64,000 nt of DNA from positions 1 through 64,000 of the forward strand of contig VZSF01008831.1 of assembly GCA_013398295.1 (NCBI GenBank), given 5' to 3'. The translations under genes and the position numbers were made by a program. How positions within the stretch are numbered: the first letter of the stretch is position 1; the number at the start of each line of letters is the position of its first letter. Positions 25,395-38,546 of this stretch are shown here, piece by piece. Source of the DNA: Chionis minor. Lineage: Eukaryota > Chordata > Aves > Charadriiformes > Chionididae. The notes below the pieces were generated by a model. That model was given only the letters and a program-made list of their open reading frames with translations. It was not told the DNA's origin and did not search any database.

Positions 25395-25940
25395 CTAAAC
25401 CACGTCCCTCAGCACCACGTCTACCTGTCTTTTAAATACCTCCAGGGATGGCGATTCCACCACTTCCCTGGGCAGCCTGTTCCAATGCTTGATAACCCTT
25501 TTGGTAAAGAAGTTTTTCCTAATATCCAACCTAAACCTCCCCTGGCACAACTTGAGGCCATTTCCTCTTGTCCTGTCGCTTGTTATTTGGGAGAAGAGAT
25601 TGACCCCCACCTTGCTGTAACTTCCTTTCAGGTAGTTGTAGAGAGTGATAAGGTCTCCCCACAACCTTCTCGTCTCCAGGCTAAACAATCCCAACTCTCT
25701 CAGCCATTCCTCATAAGACTTGTGCTCTAGACCCCTCACCAGCTTTGTTGCCCTTCCCTGGACATGCTCCAGCACCTCAGTGTCTCTCCTATATTGCGGT
25801 GCCCAAAACTGAACATAGNTTCCTACCCTCAAGCAGTCACCACTCCTGCTTAATTTGATGTCGTCTCCAAACTCACTGAGGGTGCACTCAATCCCCTCAT
25901 TCGGATCATCGATAAAAATGTTAAACATGACTGACCCCAA
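25395..25940 (-). pseudogene. CR1 ORF2 remnant (reverse transcriptase to C-terminus, internally deleted)
   Basis: An open frame of 181 codons, with one ambiguous residue, runs from an RT palm segment ([19 protein letters not shown]) straight into the ORF2 C-terminal region ([12 protein letters not shown] and onward to the stop). In the copy at 55355-56489 these two parts are separated by about 110 residues. The frame stays open across the N, which makes it look intact in an ORF scan although it is an internally deleted relic. Both halves are typical CR1 ORF2. Confidence 0.85.
25819..25819. other. Single ambiguous base at a deletion breakpoint
   Basis: The only isolated N in the window. It lies exactly where the CR1 alignment jumps by about 340 bp, so it may mark an assembly join. 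Confidence 0.9.
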
Positions 25941-26012
25941 AATTGAGCCCTGAGGAATGCCACTTGAGACCTAATGCCAACTGGATTTGGCACTGTTCAC
26001 CACAGCTCTCTG

Positions 26013-29000
26013 GGCTCGGCCTTGTCAGCACCGACACAGCACGATGGCTTCCTGCTGCTGTGCAAATACTAAAGCAAAGTCAAGTGAGTTGATTTTCAAA
26101 GCAACAGACACTGATCCCACAATGACAGTATTTTATTACATTGACATGACGCCTGTGCCTTTACTGCATGACATACACATCCACATGGATAGGTGTGGAC
26201 ACCAGGGTGTCCAGCCTAACTCCTGCTTGGAGCTAGCTGGATGTGAGCCAGCTCTGTCCTGGAACCTGTAGTGGTAGCACCTTGCTCAGAGCTGTGAGCT
26301 ACTAAGTAACCTCTGCTGAGGTTACTTTGCCATGGTAACTGCTGTTCTGCACCATGGTAGTACAACTCTGTGGCTTCTAGGCTGACTTGAGGTCTCTCCA
26401 TCCAGCTGTGAGCGTGAGCAGCACAGGCACATGCCTTAACCCGTCACTGTGGACACACCTTGAGTAATTCAATGATGTCATTCCTCAGGAAGGCTGTAGG
26501 TGTAAAAGGGTGACAGATTGTCCGCTCTGTCACTATCCACATTATTCTGTTTGGCTCAGATAGTCAGAGCGGGCTCCCTGCATACCTGTGGTTTCTTTAT
26601 AATGCAACAACATCTAGGAGTCAAGGGCTTGGTTTAGCCCTCCACTATATTAGAAGCAGGAAGAAAACAGAGGTTTCTTGGTAAACAGACTTAAATTCAG
26701 TGTTCTTATGATTTTGAACATTTTGAACAAGTAAAGCTCTGGTCTGAACAGCTGGGCCAGATGTGACTTGAATTCTGTACACAACCTGCCCATTTCTGAA
26801 AAAAAAACAAAAAACTGAGTACTTCAGGGTTTATCTGATATCAAAAAGCTATTTTGCTGCATTCTGGAGTATGAGCTAATTAAGCTCGGTTTTAGTTCCA
26901 TTTAAATGTAATAGAAATAGATAAATTACATATTCAAAAAAATTTATTTAGCAAAACCCAATTATTGTGAGTGAAAGGAATATGGGACAATGATTCATTG
27001 CATCTAATGCTAGACAAAAATCTCATCATACAGTTTAATGTAAAAATCACTGCCTACTGCATAGTTAGCACATGAAAAAACCAACACACCGTTTAAAGCA
27101 CATCACAGGCAAAAAGACAATATAGCTCAGGAACTCTGCAACAGAGGAGAAACTTTTTTTTTATTGAAGAAGAAATAATTTATATATTTTCATCACATGG
27201 AAACTGCAGAGCACATCAAAATCAAATGTTTTAAATTCTAGGTTAAAAAGAGATACAGTTCAGGCTGATTGTTGCCTGCAGGAAATCTCCCAGGCTGTTT
27301 TCTGACATTCTAAATATAAAATACACCATGTGAGAAATGTTTGATTCATTTTGAAGCATGTGATGAATGTTCGCCAGGAACCATCGACCATTGCCTCATC
27401 TCAAGTGGAATCAAATTGGAGCTTTCTCAGAGAAAGCAGAGGTAGACCTCTGAAGTACACTATTTAATCTAACTTTCTTGTACACCTTTAATGTTGCCTG
27501 GATAGATAAAGCAAACTTGTCTTCACAGCTTGGTGAGAAATGACTGCTGTTCACTGCACAGTGACTGTAGCTTTGGAAATGTAATTGTTGGTAAATAAGA
27601 ATGGTGGATTGGTAAGAAGGTTGCTTACTTTTTTTTTTTTAATTCCCTTTTTTTCATTCAAACCTTCTTTTTTTTTTCATTCAAAAGAATGGGAAAAAAC
27701 CCCAACCCATCCCAACCCTTTCTTCATTCAGAAGGCAGGAGGATCCTCTCTATTGAAAATCATCTTTGTAGATCTGCTTCTTTTTCTGTCTCTTTTTGCA
27801 ACAGGAATTTCACATAGAAGTCAAAGGTCTGCTGGTGAATGCTGGAATACAACAGACAAAAGAACAGGTACAAAACTCCATATACATGCCTTATTTATAG
27901 ACTGTGTGGCCAGAAAGCACACACAATCTCAAAGTATTTTGAATATTAAATAGTACAAAGGTAATTGGACCGAAACCCCAAATTGAAGGAAACTTTCCTA
28001 AGTATGAAAACATAAACAACCTGTATTGTGAGATTTAAATCAGTTTGTGTGACGTTTAAAGAACAATCATAGACAAAATCAACATCTAAATGAGTGATAC
28101 CTTTGCAGAATTGTGACCTGGCGTTCATACTAATATTAGCTGTTCAAACTTATTAACATTTTCTCATACATTTCCTGTTCTTTTGAGAAACTTCTGTATT
28201 TATTACTGGCTACTGCTCATATTTTATTTTTCTAGAACTTCTCTCTTCCTTCCAGAAAAACGAAAACATGGGAATTTCAATTTAAAAGGTCAAGTCAGTG
28301 TTTGTTGCCTTTTAACTACAGCTTTCTATTATAAATTGTTGCTGAGAAATTAATTGGAAAAAGCCAAGAGGGTATTCTTTATGACATTATTCCAGGGCGT
28401 AGTTTTCAAGCTGTTTACTACAGAGACAACAACACATTACAAGTTCTGTCCACATGTAAGACAGCATGCACTGGGGCATAATGATAAGCAGATGGCATTA
28501 TTTGCAGTGGAAGTAATAGCAACCAGAAGCATTGCTGCCTACATTATTTTGCAAATGCTTTTATATTATGTTGTGTTAACGTGTGGAACTTTGTGTGCTA
28601 TCCCTATGCAAGGCATAGGTATTTATAGCCACTGGTGAGAGAGCTGGTAGTGATAAGTAAACAGAGAGCAGTTATTTGGAAGTAGGTGGTATTTAAAAAC
28701 AACACAACCACTGCAGTCACTAACAAAGGACAAAACAAAACAGAACAAATACTAGTGAAATATTCCAGGAAATGGAGGGAAGATGAAATTGGGTGTTGGT
28801 TCTGTCATTAAAGATGTTGTTTCTGAAAGTCTTTATATGAATATGCCATTCAGAAAATCTGAAGCTTCTAACTTTTATTACCAATAATACTGCCTAATTT
28901 ACCACCGCCATCTGCCTGGCAATTATTGCTGGAAGTAGTGTATCCAAGGCAGATTATTTCAGAGAATGACATTATAGGACATGACTGCATTGTGAGATGG

Positions 29001-31989
29001 AGTGTGCTAAGGAGATTTCCAGGCTAGCAGAGACCTAAGTTGCATATTTTACATACACATATGCACACACAAACATATGCATGTGTGTGCATACATACAC
29101 AGTATATCTCTATGTATGGACAGATACATAATAGTGTAAACTGAGACTTAGACCATTTCATTATCATAGAGCTTTGCCACATTAGTACAATGTTCCCCAC
29201 ATGAGACTTAAATAAAGCTCTGTGTTTGAAAAAAAAAAAAAGGCAAAAAATTTTGAGTATTATTTAAATTACTTCCTTTGGAAAGACATCTTTGCATGAA
29301 CTTGGAGTTATATTTCCTCTGGATGTGTGTCCTCATTGCCTTCTGCACTTAGAGCAAGACTGTAACTTTTTTAGAGTCGACGATACATTGAAAGAGATGG
29401 TGCAGAAGGGACTTACATCTGCGGCAAGTCCCAAAGGCATTCGGCCTCCAAAGGCACAAAGGACCATATGCAACAGTGGCAGCAGTACCTGCTGGAACAC
29501 TACAGCATGTCCTCCCTCTAGCACTGGCTCGAAACAGCTGTGGAAAAAGGATGGGCAATGAGCACAAGTCAGACTGTTCCCTCCTGTGCTGTAGAGCATG
29601 GCTAGCTGCTTTTCTTTCTTCTTATCTCTGCAATGAAGAAGAGGATGTTGTATCACTGTGGGCTGCAATGGGAGGAGAACTTCAGGCACTGAGAATTCAC
29701 TGCAACCTCTGCTTGGGAGGAAGGACAGCTGATCTGAGAAGCTACTGTGTGTGGTACATACTACTGTACTCCACAGAGGATACAGTCAGAGGAGAAGCAT
29801 GTTGTTTGGAACTGAGGCTTTCAGAGTGAAAGGAATTCTGTGCATCCAATCAGAGGAAAAAATAAATTGTTTTGCAAGCAGCTGTGGGAAATATGTTGCC
29901 TTTGTAAACTTTTCTGGTAAAAAATTCGATAGTAATAACAATTTTAAAAACTATAATAATACATACACACTTAATTAATTCATGGTCTTATGTTTTGGAC
30001 ATTGTTCAGAGATTCTGCCACTGAAATGTGATAACCTGATAAGAAGGATCACCAAAATAATTCAGCATTCTCTTTTATTTGTATCATGGTAATGGCAAGA
30101 GATCTGAGAATGTAGAACCATCACTCAAGTAATGCAGTGTAGAATGCAGTCCTTGCACTGAAGACTTCACAGCCTAGGCAGGTGAAACAGTCAAGAGACA
30201 GGAAGAAAGTACTTTCACATTCATTTTTTGCATGAGAAACAGAGCGTCTCTCCCAAACCTGGGATTTCCAGATGTCTCCAGAGTTTGGATTGCAACCTGG
30301 AAACACAGAAGCACAGGCTCAGTTATGGAGGAAGCTCTCCAGCCCTGAAAGCAACTGGAAATGCACACCAAAATGTGAGGATCTTTGTTCCCATTAGTTG
30401 CTCAAGGATGTAAAGGGCCACGTTAGAAATTAAACTGGAATCTACTAGACGATTTAGCCACAAGACTGATTTCTTCTGAAACCCTGTTTCCTCTCTAGGG
30501 TTCAGCTAACACCACTGTGACTGTAAAATGTCATACGCAAATATGGGAGCTCTATGTTGGCTGTGTTGAGTAGTCTTCTCTGGTTAGCCATGTCAGCATG
30601 GACATCAGCAAAGGTAGCATTTTGCCTTCCATGCTGACCCTCTTTGCTGTTCAAAGCTAGATTTCTAGCTGAGCTAGCTAGTGTGAAACTAGCTTGGCTA
30701 CGTCTGCAGCACACATCTGCCACAACAACTTCAGCAGATGGACTCTTAAGATCTGAAAAGCAACATCATAATCAGTTAGAAAAGTTATGCTACAAAGAAA
30801 TACTAGCAAAGGTCCTGAGGAAACTTGCAATAATTCACACCTTCTAAGCTTACATGAAGTATTATCTATGTGAACTGAACTGTTGCAATCATAAAAAAAA
30901 CTGTAACAGAATGAAGAGTGATTCTGTTGTATCTAGAAGAAAAAAAGAAATCAATGTGGAAAAAGAAAAGCACCAATTTTACAGTGTAAAAGCTGCACCA
31001 ATTAGTTCTCTAATATACGGCCTTTTCAAGTGCCAAAGAGCACTTTTGTGGGTGGGACTTTTTTTCTTTTGTTTGAATAGATGGACTGCCTAATTATACA
31101 GATGCAGTCATGTAAAGCCAAAATACTGTATTAAAAAAAAAATGTTGTTCCTTTTGAAGTCCAACATCAATGTGTTATAAATTTGAGGTACTTTATTTTT
31201 GTAAAGGGTCCTGTGCATCCCAGTATTGTACACTAACCTAAACAGTGCTGTTACACATTAAGCTTGAAGTCAATGAAGGTTCTTCACTGGAAACAAGGGA
31301 ACAATTTGACCTAGTGAACACAATTAAGTTTGTTTTAGTTTGGCATGTGACCTGAAGGCTGTGTGAAAATCTTCTCACAAAGCTTCAAACCACAGTACAT
31401 CTGTTTCTCTCAACCAGCTTATGTGGTTCTGAGTGGCAAATTATTAGCTACCAAACAAAGAGGAATGCTTTTTAACACCTACTATGCTTTCATGCAATAA
31501 AAAAGCTAACTGCTATTTTAAACAAATTGATATCTAACTACCGATCTACAGTATGTGATAATGAATAAAATTAAAATAGAAAGTATTCATTCTATTATGT
31601 ATCTGTATGCAAATATGTAAGAAATATACTGCATTGAAGATGTAGCTGTTGTCATGCAATCCAGAAAATTTATTAATAATGGCTTTGAATATAACTGCAC
31701 ATGCAATAGCACAAATGACACTAAGTGAAAAGAACAGAGCAGGAGCAATACATGTAGTCCCAAATACCACCGTCATTTTGATTCCTAAAATCTCTCCCTT
31801 GACATGTAATGATGATACCCAGAAAAGTCTTGGTTACCTGTGGTTTTTTTTCAGCAATTCTCATGACTTTCAGAGGATCAAGGTTGTATCCATACTTTCT
31901 TGAAATTTTCACTGCAGTGGTTTTTGCAGTCGTAAGTGGAAAATGAATTGAAATGGTTTTTATAGGAGCAAGTGGGTTAAAACTGGCTG
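26013..31989. other. AT-rich sequence without recognisable genes
   Basis: No supported gene. It holds T-rich DNA at 27629-27690 in which TTTTTCATTCAAA occurs twice, a CA/TA-rich patch at about 29045-29105, and an AATAAA followed by an A run at 29211-29241. A minus-strand frame at 31546-31776 has a hydrophobic stretch (FGTTCIAPALFFSLSVICAI), but there is no family match that I can name and no gene context. Confidence 0.5.
29211..29241 (+). other. AATAAA signal followed by A13 tract
   Basis: AATAAA at 29211-29216 is followed 12 bases later by 13 A residues (29229-29241). This arrangement could be the 3' end of a retroposed transcript. No coding remnant is recognisable upstream and no flanking duplication was found, so chance is equally likely. 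Confidence 0.25.
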
Positions 31990-32520
31990 AAAGACTATAA
32001 ACAAAAGATTATGATAGTGACTAGGGGAAAAATATCTAGTAAGGTAATGAAGGGTGCAGTTTCAGGATTGTTCCTATTTAACATCTTCATTAGCAATCTG
32101 GAAGAAAGAATAAACAGCATGTTAATGAAATGCACAAATGATACTAAATTAGGAAGAGTCGCAAATACTAGTGAGGACAGAAGCATTATGCAAAGGCCCT
32201 AAGGAGAAATGCAGGCGGAAAATAACAAAACAAGCCACTATTCAGTAAAAGGCATATTAATGCATTAAAGCTAGAGCAATACAAATCAATGTGAGGGAAA
32301 ATCCCCAGAAGTAGTAACATTGGATGAGAGTCTGTGAGCAACACATTTGATGCATGTTGTAATATGATATGCTGGCAGTAAAACCCAATATACTCTGGGC
32401 CATATATGCAAAGGCATAAAGTCATGGATCAATGAGGCCATAGTTCCCCTAAATAGCTCTCTGCTTACTAGAAATTGAATATTCTGTTATGGGAACAGAA
32501 GAGTATTGATACTGAGGAAG
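31990..32520 (+). mobile_element. Ancient CR1-like ORF2 relic
   Basis: The frame at 32011-32202 translates to a reverse transcriptase palm segment (FNIFISNLEERINS, then NDTKLGRVANTSEDR). It aligns with [19 protein letters not shown] and the following [12 protein letters not shown] in the copy at 55749-56489. Further on, near 32420-32490, the segment NEAIVPLNSS resembles the [11 protein letters not shown] region of the same protein. The RT box that should read FADD is CTND here. Divergence is far greater than in the other copies and several indels are needed, so this is probably a much older insertion. The outer boundaries are approximate. Confidence 0.7.
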
Positions 32521-33988
32521 ACCCCCAAGTCAGCATAACTTTAGCTAGTGGTAGCTTCAGCTTCAGTTGTAGTCGTAGATGTTTTGGTTAAAAAAATTCT
32601 GCAAGAAAGAACAAGGAAACAGTGATGTACAAATGTATGGAAAGCCTCTGATGAGGATGAAGTGAAAGATGGGTTAATGGCAGGAAAAGTAACTGGATGA
32701 ACTTTGAAGGGTTTTATTTGACCTTTTTCAGATTAACATAATTTTCTTCTTTAATGAAAGACAGCAGATGACAAGATGGTGCTTCACTTGTAAAAGCAAA
32801 GTGGTGTTCACTTTCTTATTAGTAAAATATTTATCCTCCTCACCCATCACCTACATATAAATTTAATGAAAGGAATATATCGTGAAGCACTTGGGAACAA
32901 TATAGTTCCTCATACTTTGATAAACTTATACTTCTAGTCAGATGAAAGTTGCCTTTTTTAAATGAGAAAGGCTGGAAGGTAAGTAGGAATAAGTAAAGGG
33001 AGAGAAAGAGGGGTTAAATTGTATCCTTATTTTTCTGTTTTGTCAACAGGACCCAATTTAAGTTGCATGTCATATGAACAGACATTTTCTTTTGAACAAG
33101 AAAACCATCTCTTTTTTTGGCAAGAGGGAGGGATACAAAGAAAAGGAAGGAAGAACAAAAACCAACAACAAAACCAGTTTTTCATTGAACTAATCCATGC
33201 TACATTTGTATTTTTGAAACTGCATGTATGCTAATTCTACCCTCCTTTTCTACTGCTCACCCAGAATATAGCAAAATTGTAACTGGGTAAACTCAGTTAA
33301 AACATACAGTAAACAGTACAATTACAACAAAACTGTAACTGAATAAAACTGCCTGATCTTAGGAGCAATGTTGCTTCTACAAAAGGATACATTGAATAAA
33401 TTAATATTCTTCAGTTTGTAAAAAATGGGAAGGCATGGTTAACATTTATTATTATGCGTGTTCATATAAATACACTCATTAATATGAAAAACATGGAAGA
33501 GTGAATAATCACTCCTCATTCTTTTTCTTCTTGCAATAAAAGAACACAAGAGTAAAAATGAAAAGATCAGCCAGCTGGTGTAAAACAGAAAGAAGTGCTA
33601 TTCCACACTGTGTGTAATTAAACCCCAGAACTTATTAACAGAGGACGGGTGCAAAAGGAGGTCATGGAAGATAAGAGTATGGAGAGGGACCGAGAAGAAA
33701 GTTTCACATACAACTTGTTGCTCTGAAAGCCCCTGAACTTAGATTTACCAGTAGCTAGGACTCTGTATCAAAAACATGGGTGCCACTGTGTGCATACTCA
33801 CTTTCTTACTCTCTTGCATATGTGTTTCTACCCGTACACCAGGTATGTTATAGGCTTTGTACCATTAAGTTCATACAATGAAGCCTTCTTTATGCCAGAA
33901 TTTCCAATAATAATCACAAAGAATCACAATGAAATACCCTGTCTGAGAAAGCATCTTTTTTTAACAAAAGGGCAGTATGAGGAAACTT

Positions 33989-34036
<48 letters not shown>

Positions 34037-37000
34037 TAAGTATTGGGAAAGCAGCAGAACTAGGAATTATGAATGCTTTTTTGGGGGAAGAGCAATATTA
34101 ATAGGATGTCATCTTGCCAACTGCTGTTTTGCCATCAGGATCTGCATTATGGCGCAAACATTAAGGTCTTTGAACAACTGAGAAACAGTTCACTGCTTTG
34201 GAAAATAACCTAAGTGCCAAAGCACTTAAAAAAATTTGTCTTCAGGGACTTCTCTCCACTGTGGGAGTATATAGAATATAGATAAATTGTTAATAAAAAA
34301 TTTGTGGTCAACAAAATGTTTTTGTGAGTTGTAAGGGTATTGTATCTGGCACATTTGTTCAGTACACAGCGGGCCTAATCCAGGGCTTTTTTAGAGGTAA
34401 TGCAGAGCCGGGCTGTACCAAGAACAGAGTAGTGGGAGGGACCTTTCTTGGCAAAGATGAAATCCAGCAGATGTTCTTGGGTGTGCATGACTGCTTCTCT
34501 AACTTACTGTGGGTTTACTAGATTTATGCATCTGTCTAACTTCATTGTCGTAGATAGAGGTGAATGTGTCTCTCACACTGTGCATCAGTGGAAAAGCATG
34601 AAACATTGGTTGCAGACCTTATATTTAAGGAGTGTTAGACTCCCTTGTCCAGAACAACTTGTTTAGCTCTTCTTGTCCCATCTTCCAACACCCCACAGAT
34701 GTTGAAAGCTTTGTTGATAATGTTAGACTGTTTCATAGGTTAAATACATATTTCAGTTAAATATATATTTCAGGTTTTTTTGTTAGGTGAGGAGAACAAT
34801 TCTAGGTTTAGAGATTTTTATAAGGAAAGAAATAGAAGATATATAAAAATAAATAAAAACTTTATGCACAACCTACAGTATGTGGTAAGTGTGATCCCAG
34901 AGGGAAGATTAAGACATCATAAATCTCAGACTCTAGCTTAGTAATACAAGGTTAGAGATATTACTGGGACATGAGACACAGTTTATTTAATTATTAAATC
35001 TACTTGCGTTGTCAAGACTTTTGAAAACTAAATGTATTCATAAAATATTTGGTTTCTTTGGGAGGATAAACTTCTCTTAGGTGAATTTTGTTGCTTAGTT
35101 GAATTACTTTTTCATAATATTTTCATAATGTATTTAGCTAGGGACCTGTGCAATTATGTTTATTACTCCTATAAAGGATGAAGAATCATATCTGGAAGAA
35201 GAGTTTACTGTCATTTTGTTATCAGATTTACTGCAGACTTTTGAGGGGCTATGTCCCTTCAGATACCGGCATAGGTCTTTCCTAAAGGATTTTTGTCCTT
35301 CTTCAAGAGTGTATTTCAGACTGCAAGAATGTGACAGTGTTTTGTTGATAGGAGGAGAAACTCATTTTGATTCTCATGCCAGAGAAAGATCCCTATGAGC
35401 TCTGGCTGTGGGCTGGCAATTGTCATAAAGACCCACTAATAGAGACAAGAGACAGAGTCAATAAAAAATGTGCTTGTTGCTGAAGCCACAGACTGTTTGG
35501 GGAACAGAATATGCCGATTCATAAGTGTGTAAGTTCACCCATTAACTAAATAAAACTAAATTGCATTAAACATCTTTGATTTTGAACAAGGACATTTGCA
35601 TCAATTGCCTTCTGTTAACTGATCGGCTTTATTAGTTTTTTTAAAAAATGTCCCATGTGGACAAGTTCTGATCTTCGTGGCAAGACATTGCAGTTTGGTA
35701 TTTTTCTACCATTTTGTGGCTGAAACTCATTGCTTTCATCTTCTTTCCAGTTCCTGTGCTCCAAATGGCTGATTCCACTTTCTAGGCTTCATCTGACTCC
35801 AGCTGGGTTCCTCTGGAAGAGGAGGTGAAGAAACGATAGTGTTTGCCTTCACTGGGGCAGCACAAGGCTAGCAGTTGGTAGCTGATGTGACTCATGAATG
35901 AAACATACCTTGTCAGCACTGGTGTTGGGAACAGAGAGCTAGAATAACTGTTCTCTGCTTTTTGAGCCCAAACTGACCTGTAATAATTACTCTGTTCCTG
36001 GCCAGTGGATAGCTTCAACATGTAACCTAACTAAAAAGAACCTCTCTAATGTAGTAATTTTTTTTTCTCTGTGGCTAAAATTGCTGCAACACACATTCTT
36101 CCTTGGCTTAAGCCAAATTATTAATACAGTAATAAAGAATATTTTGCAGTTACTGATTATTTTAACCTTTTTCACTATTCAAAGCACATTTCTTGGCCAT
36201 CAAGTATTGGCACCAGCCATGAACTGTGGATCATAACAAGTCGTGATTTCTTAGCTTCCTGAAATGTTAAAGAACTATGCCAAAAATAGATGAATGCCTA
36301 CATACTGCATCACCATGTCCTTTTCCACTCAAGTAAGGACCAGAAGATGGGCACGCTTACATAGTCCTTATATATTACTGGGCTGTGATTATTGCAGTAC
36401 AATATACGACTTTATAAGTGGCATGAAGTATACCACTTTAACTAGCACTTTAACTATAGCAACAGCCACTGTTGTTTTAAACATAATAAAACTCTGAAGT
36501 AAACCTATACTAAACTTAACAGGTAGATGGAAAGAAAAAACACCCTGGGAATTAATAGTAGAGGACAAAAGATCAAAATCTTGCCATGCAAGCTGTACAT
36601 CTGTTGGTTTTTCTTCTAGCACCTAATGTTTCACTACTATTTCTTGGCATTTAGCACATCTCCCCAGAGTATCCCAAGTGCAACGTTTGATACTTGCCTG
36701 GTAAGATCCAAATGATGCTAAAGTATGAATAATTGTATGTGGATTTATAGCTCTGTAAATCTGTCAGCGTAATTATCATTTATATTTAAACCATTTCAAC
36801 CTACTCAAGGAATGAAACAGTTATATAATACAATGTTTGCTTACTTGTAGTGCTTTTTTTACATTGCCACAGCTGTGTAAAGTAGCTGTATTGTAAATGA
36901 AAATCCCATGGTTTTTGTCCACTTGCTGCAACTGCATTTATAAGTTAAGTTTTACAGCAATAAAAAAATTCAAGACATCACTGTTTCTTAAGGCTCGATA

Positions 37001-38472
37001 TAGCAGTTGGACATTTCTTTACATACCTTTTTTAAACACAGATTCAGTGCCCTTTATTGTCCTTGGGAATTATGCATAGTTCTGAATGGGGGGATTGATA
37101 AGCACAAGTATCAGAAACATATTATCTTGAAGTTTTGCATATGCCTTGGAAATCTATAGTTTACTGCACGTTTGAAATAATGGATTTGCTTTTAGATAGC
37201 TTATCAGTAAAAATAAAGGAGTCCATAGACAAAGAATTAAGTTTAATAGTTTCCAAACATTTAGTTTCTCTAAAGTGACAATATGAGAACATCTCTGAAT
37301 TTTTAAAAATGCCCCCTGCCAGGAAGCAGACATACTGAATTGTTCAGATAACAGCACCCTATAGCTACTCGTTGTAAGTGTATAAGTAAAGAAACACAAG
37401 GATACCATTGCTGGACTAGAAGTAGGTAGTATTGATAAATGATATGTACATTACTGATTTGCAGCAAAATTATTCTACCAGTTACCAGTCTTCAGAACTG
37501 TAAAAAACCTAAATCATTCTTCTAAATTATATCTAGGCATGTGTAGTATTTATTGAGTTTTAACCAAAATTTAGTAAAAAAATAATCAGTTCAACAAGCA
37601 TTTTGTTTGAGTAGATCAGGATTGTTATTCTATATCAACTGAGCTTGAGTGAGCAAAATACTATGCTTCACTGCTCCTTTAAAGGGCAGTACCAAAGGAG
37701 ACATTGCACTGGCTTCAAAGCATGTAAGTGCATGCTTTAAAATAAGCATGTTTCAGCATTGACCAAAGTAGCATATTTTCTCTAAAATGAGATTAATTAT
37801 TTTAAATCTATTAAGTGACATAACTACATTGTAAGTTATTTCCTGCTGTGTGCACAGTGTAATGAAATTCAATACAGTACATACATATAATTAAAGAAAC
37901 TGACATTTGATTGGTCATATTGCACTGAATAATAAATACCATATTATAGCAGAAGCTTAGTTTGCAGTCCTGCATGGATATGGTTATGTGAGTGGCTGAT
38001 GACACTGTGTAGTATCAAAGGACTTAAGAGCTCATTCTAGTGTGTATACTTGTGAAATAAGGTTCCTAGTTATACATACCTAAAGTACATAGAGCCCAAA
38101 TTGCTCTCCAGAAAACAGCTTTGGAAAAAAACCTTTTCTTTCACTTGAGCCACTTCAGATTTCAGTTTAACAAACACACTATTTTCCAGAAAACAATGTA
38201 TATTCCCTCTGTTTCTAATGCTCTAGTACTACTAAAGACAATCATTATCAGGATATAGAGACAACCTCTTTTTATTACTGTATATCAGGGATATATCCTA
38301 CTTATCCTTTTTGAATAATAGATAATCTAAAATAGGCACTTAGGAAGAATCCTATGGGTAACATACCCTCCTACAGTTAATACGACCAAATCCTCTTTTC
38401 TAGTTGGGAAAAGCATCTTTCAATGGCTTCATTAAGAATTACCTATATGCTAGTGTCCAGGCTCTAAATAAG
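32521..38472. other. AT-rich sequence without recognisable genes
   Basis: Apart from the AC microsatellite at 33994-34033, I see no gene, RNA or assignable repeat. Frames reach about 103 codons without recognisable domains. Confidence 0.5.
33994..34033 (+). repeat. (AC)20 microsatellite
   Basis: Twenty uninterrupted AC dinucleotides. It is likely to be length-polymorphic. Confidence 0.97.
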
Positions 38473-38546
38473 TGAGACAGGAGTTGGAACTAGATGATCT
38501 TCAAGGTCCTTTCCAACTCAAACCATTGTATTATCTATTCTATGGT
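38473..38546 (+). mobile_element. CR1 3' tail fragment
   Basis: A 75-bp piece reads GAACTAGATGATCTTCAAGG then TCCTTTCCAACTCAAACCAT, ending in a TCTATTCTATGG-like remnant. This is the CR1 3' UTR and terminal repeat region; the same block appears reversed at the left ends of the minus-strand copies (25294 and 55277). No ORF2 sequence precedes it, so it is a very short 5'-truncated insertion or an eroded one. Confidence 0.75.

Larger units (their letters stand above)
25294..26012 (-). mobile_element. CR1 3' fragment with large internal deletion
   Basis: The minus strand carries part of the CR1 reverse transcriptase, the ORF2 C-terminus and the full 3' UTR with its terminal 8-bp repeats. Compared with the copy at 55277-57515, sequence equivalent to about 55779-56115 (roughly 340 bp) is missing at 25819, where the assembly has one N. 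The copy is 5' truncated near 26012. The RT active-site box reads FGDD in place of the usual FADD, so both aspartates are kept, but the protein lacks a large internal piece. Confidence 0.92.

Noticed and set aside
31546..31776. Minus-strand frame with a hydrophobic, membrane-like segment
   Set aside because: Only 76 codons, no exon signals that fit, no family recognised; AT-rich frames often give hydrophobic runs.
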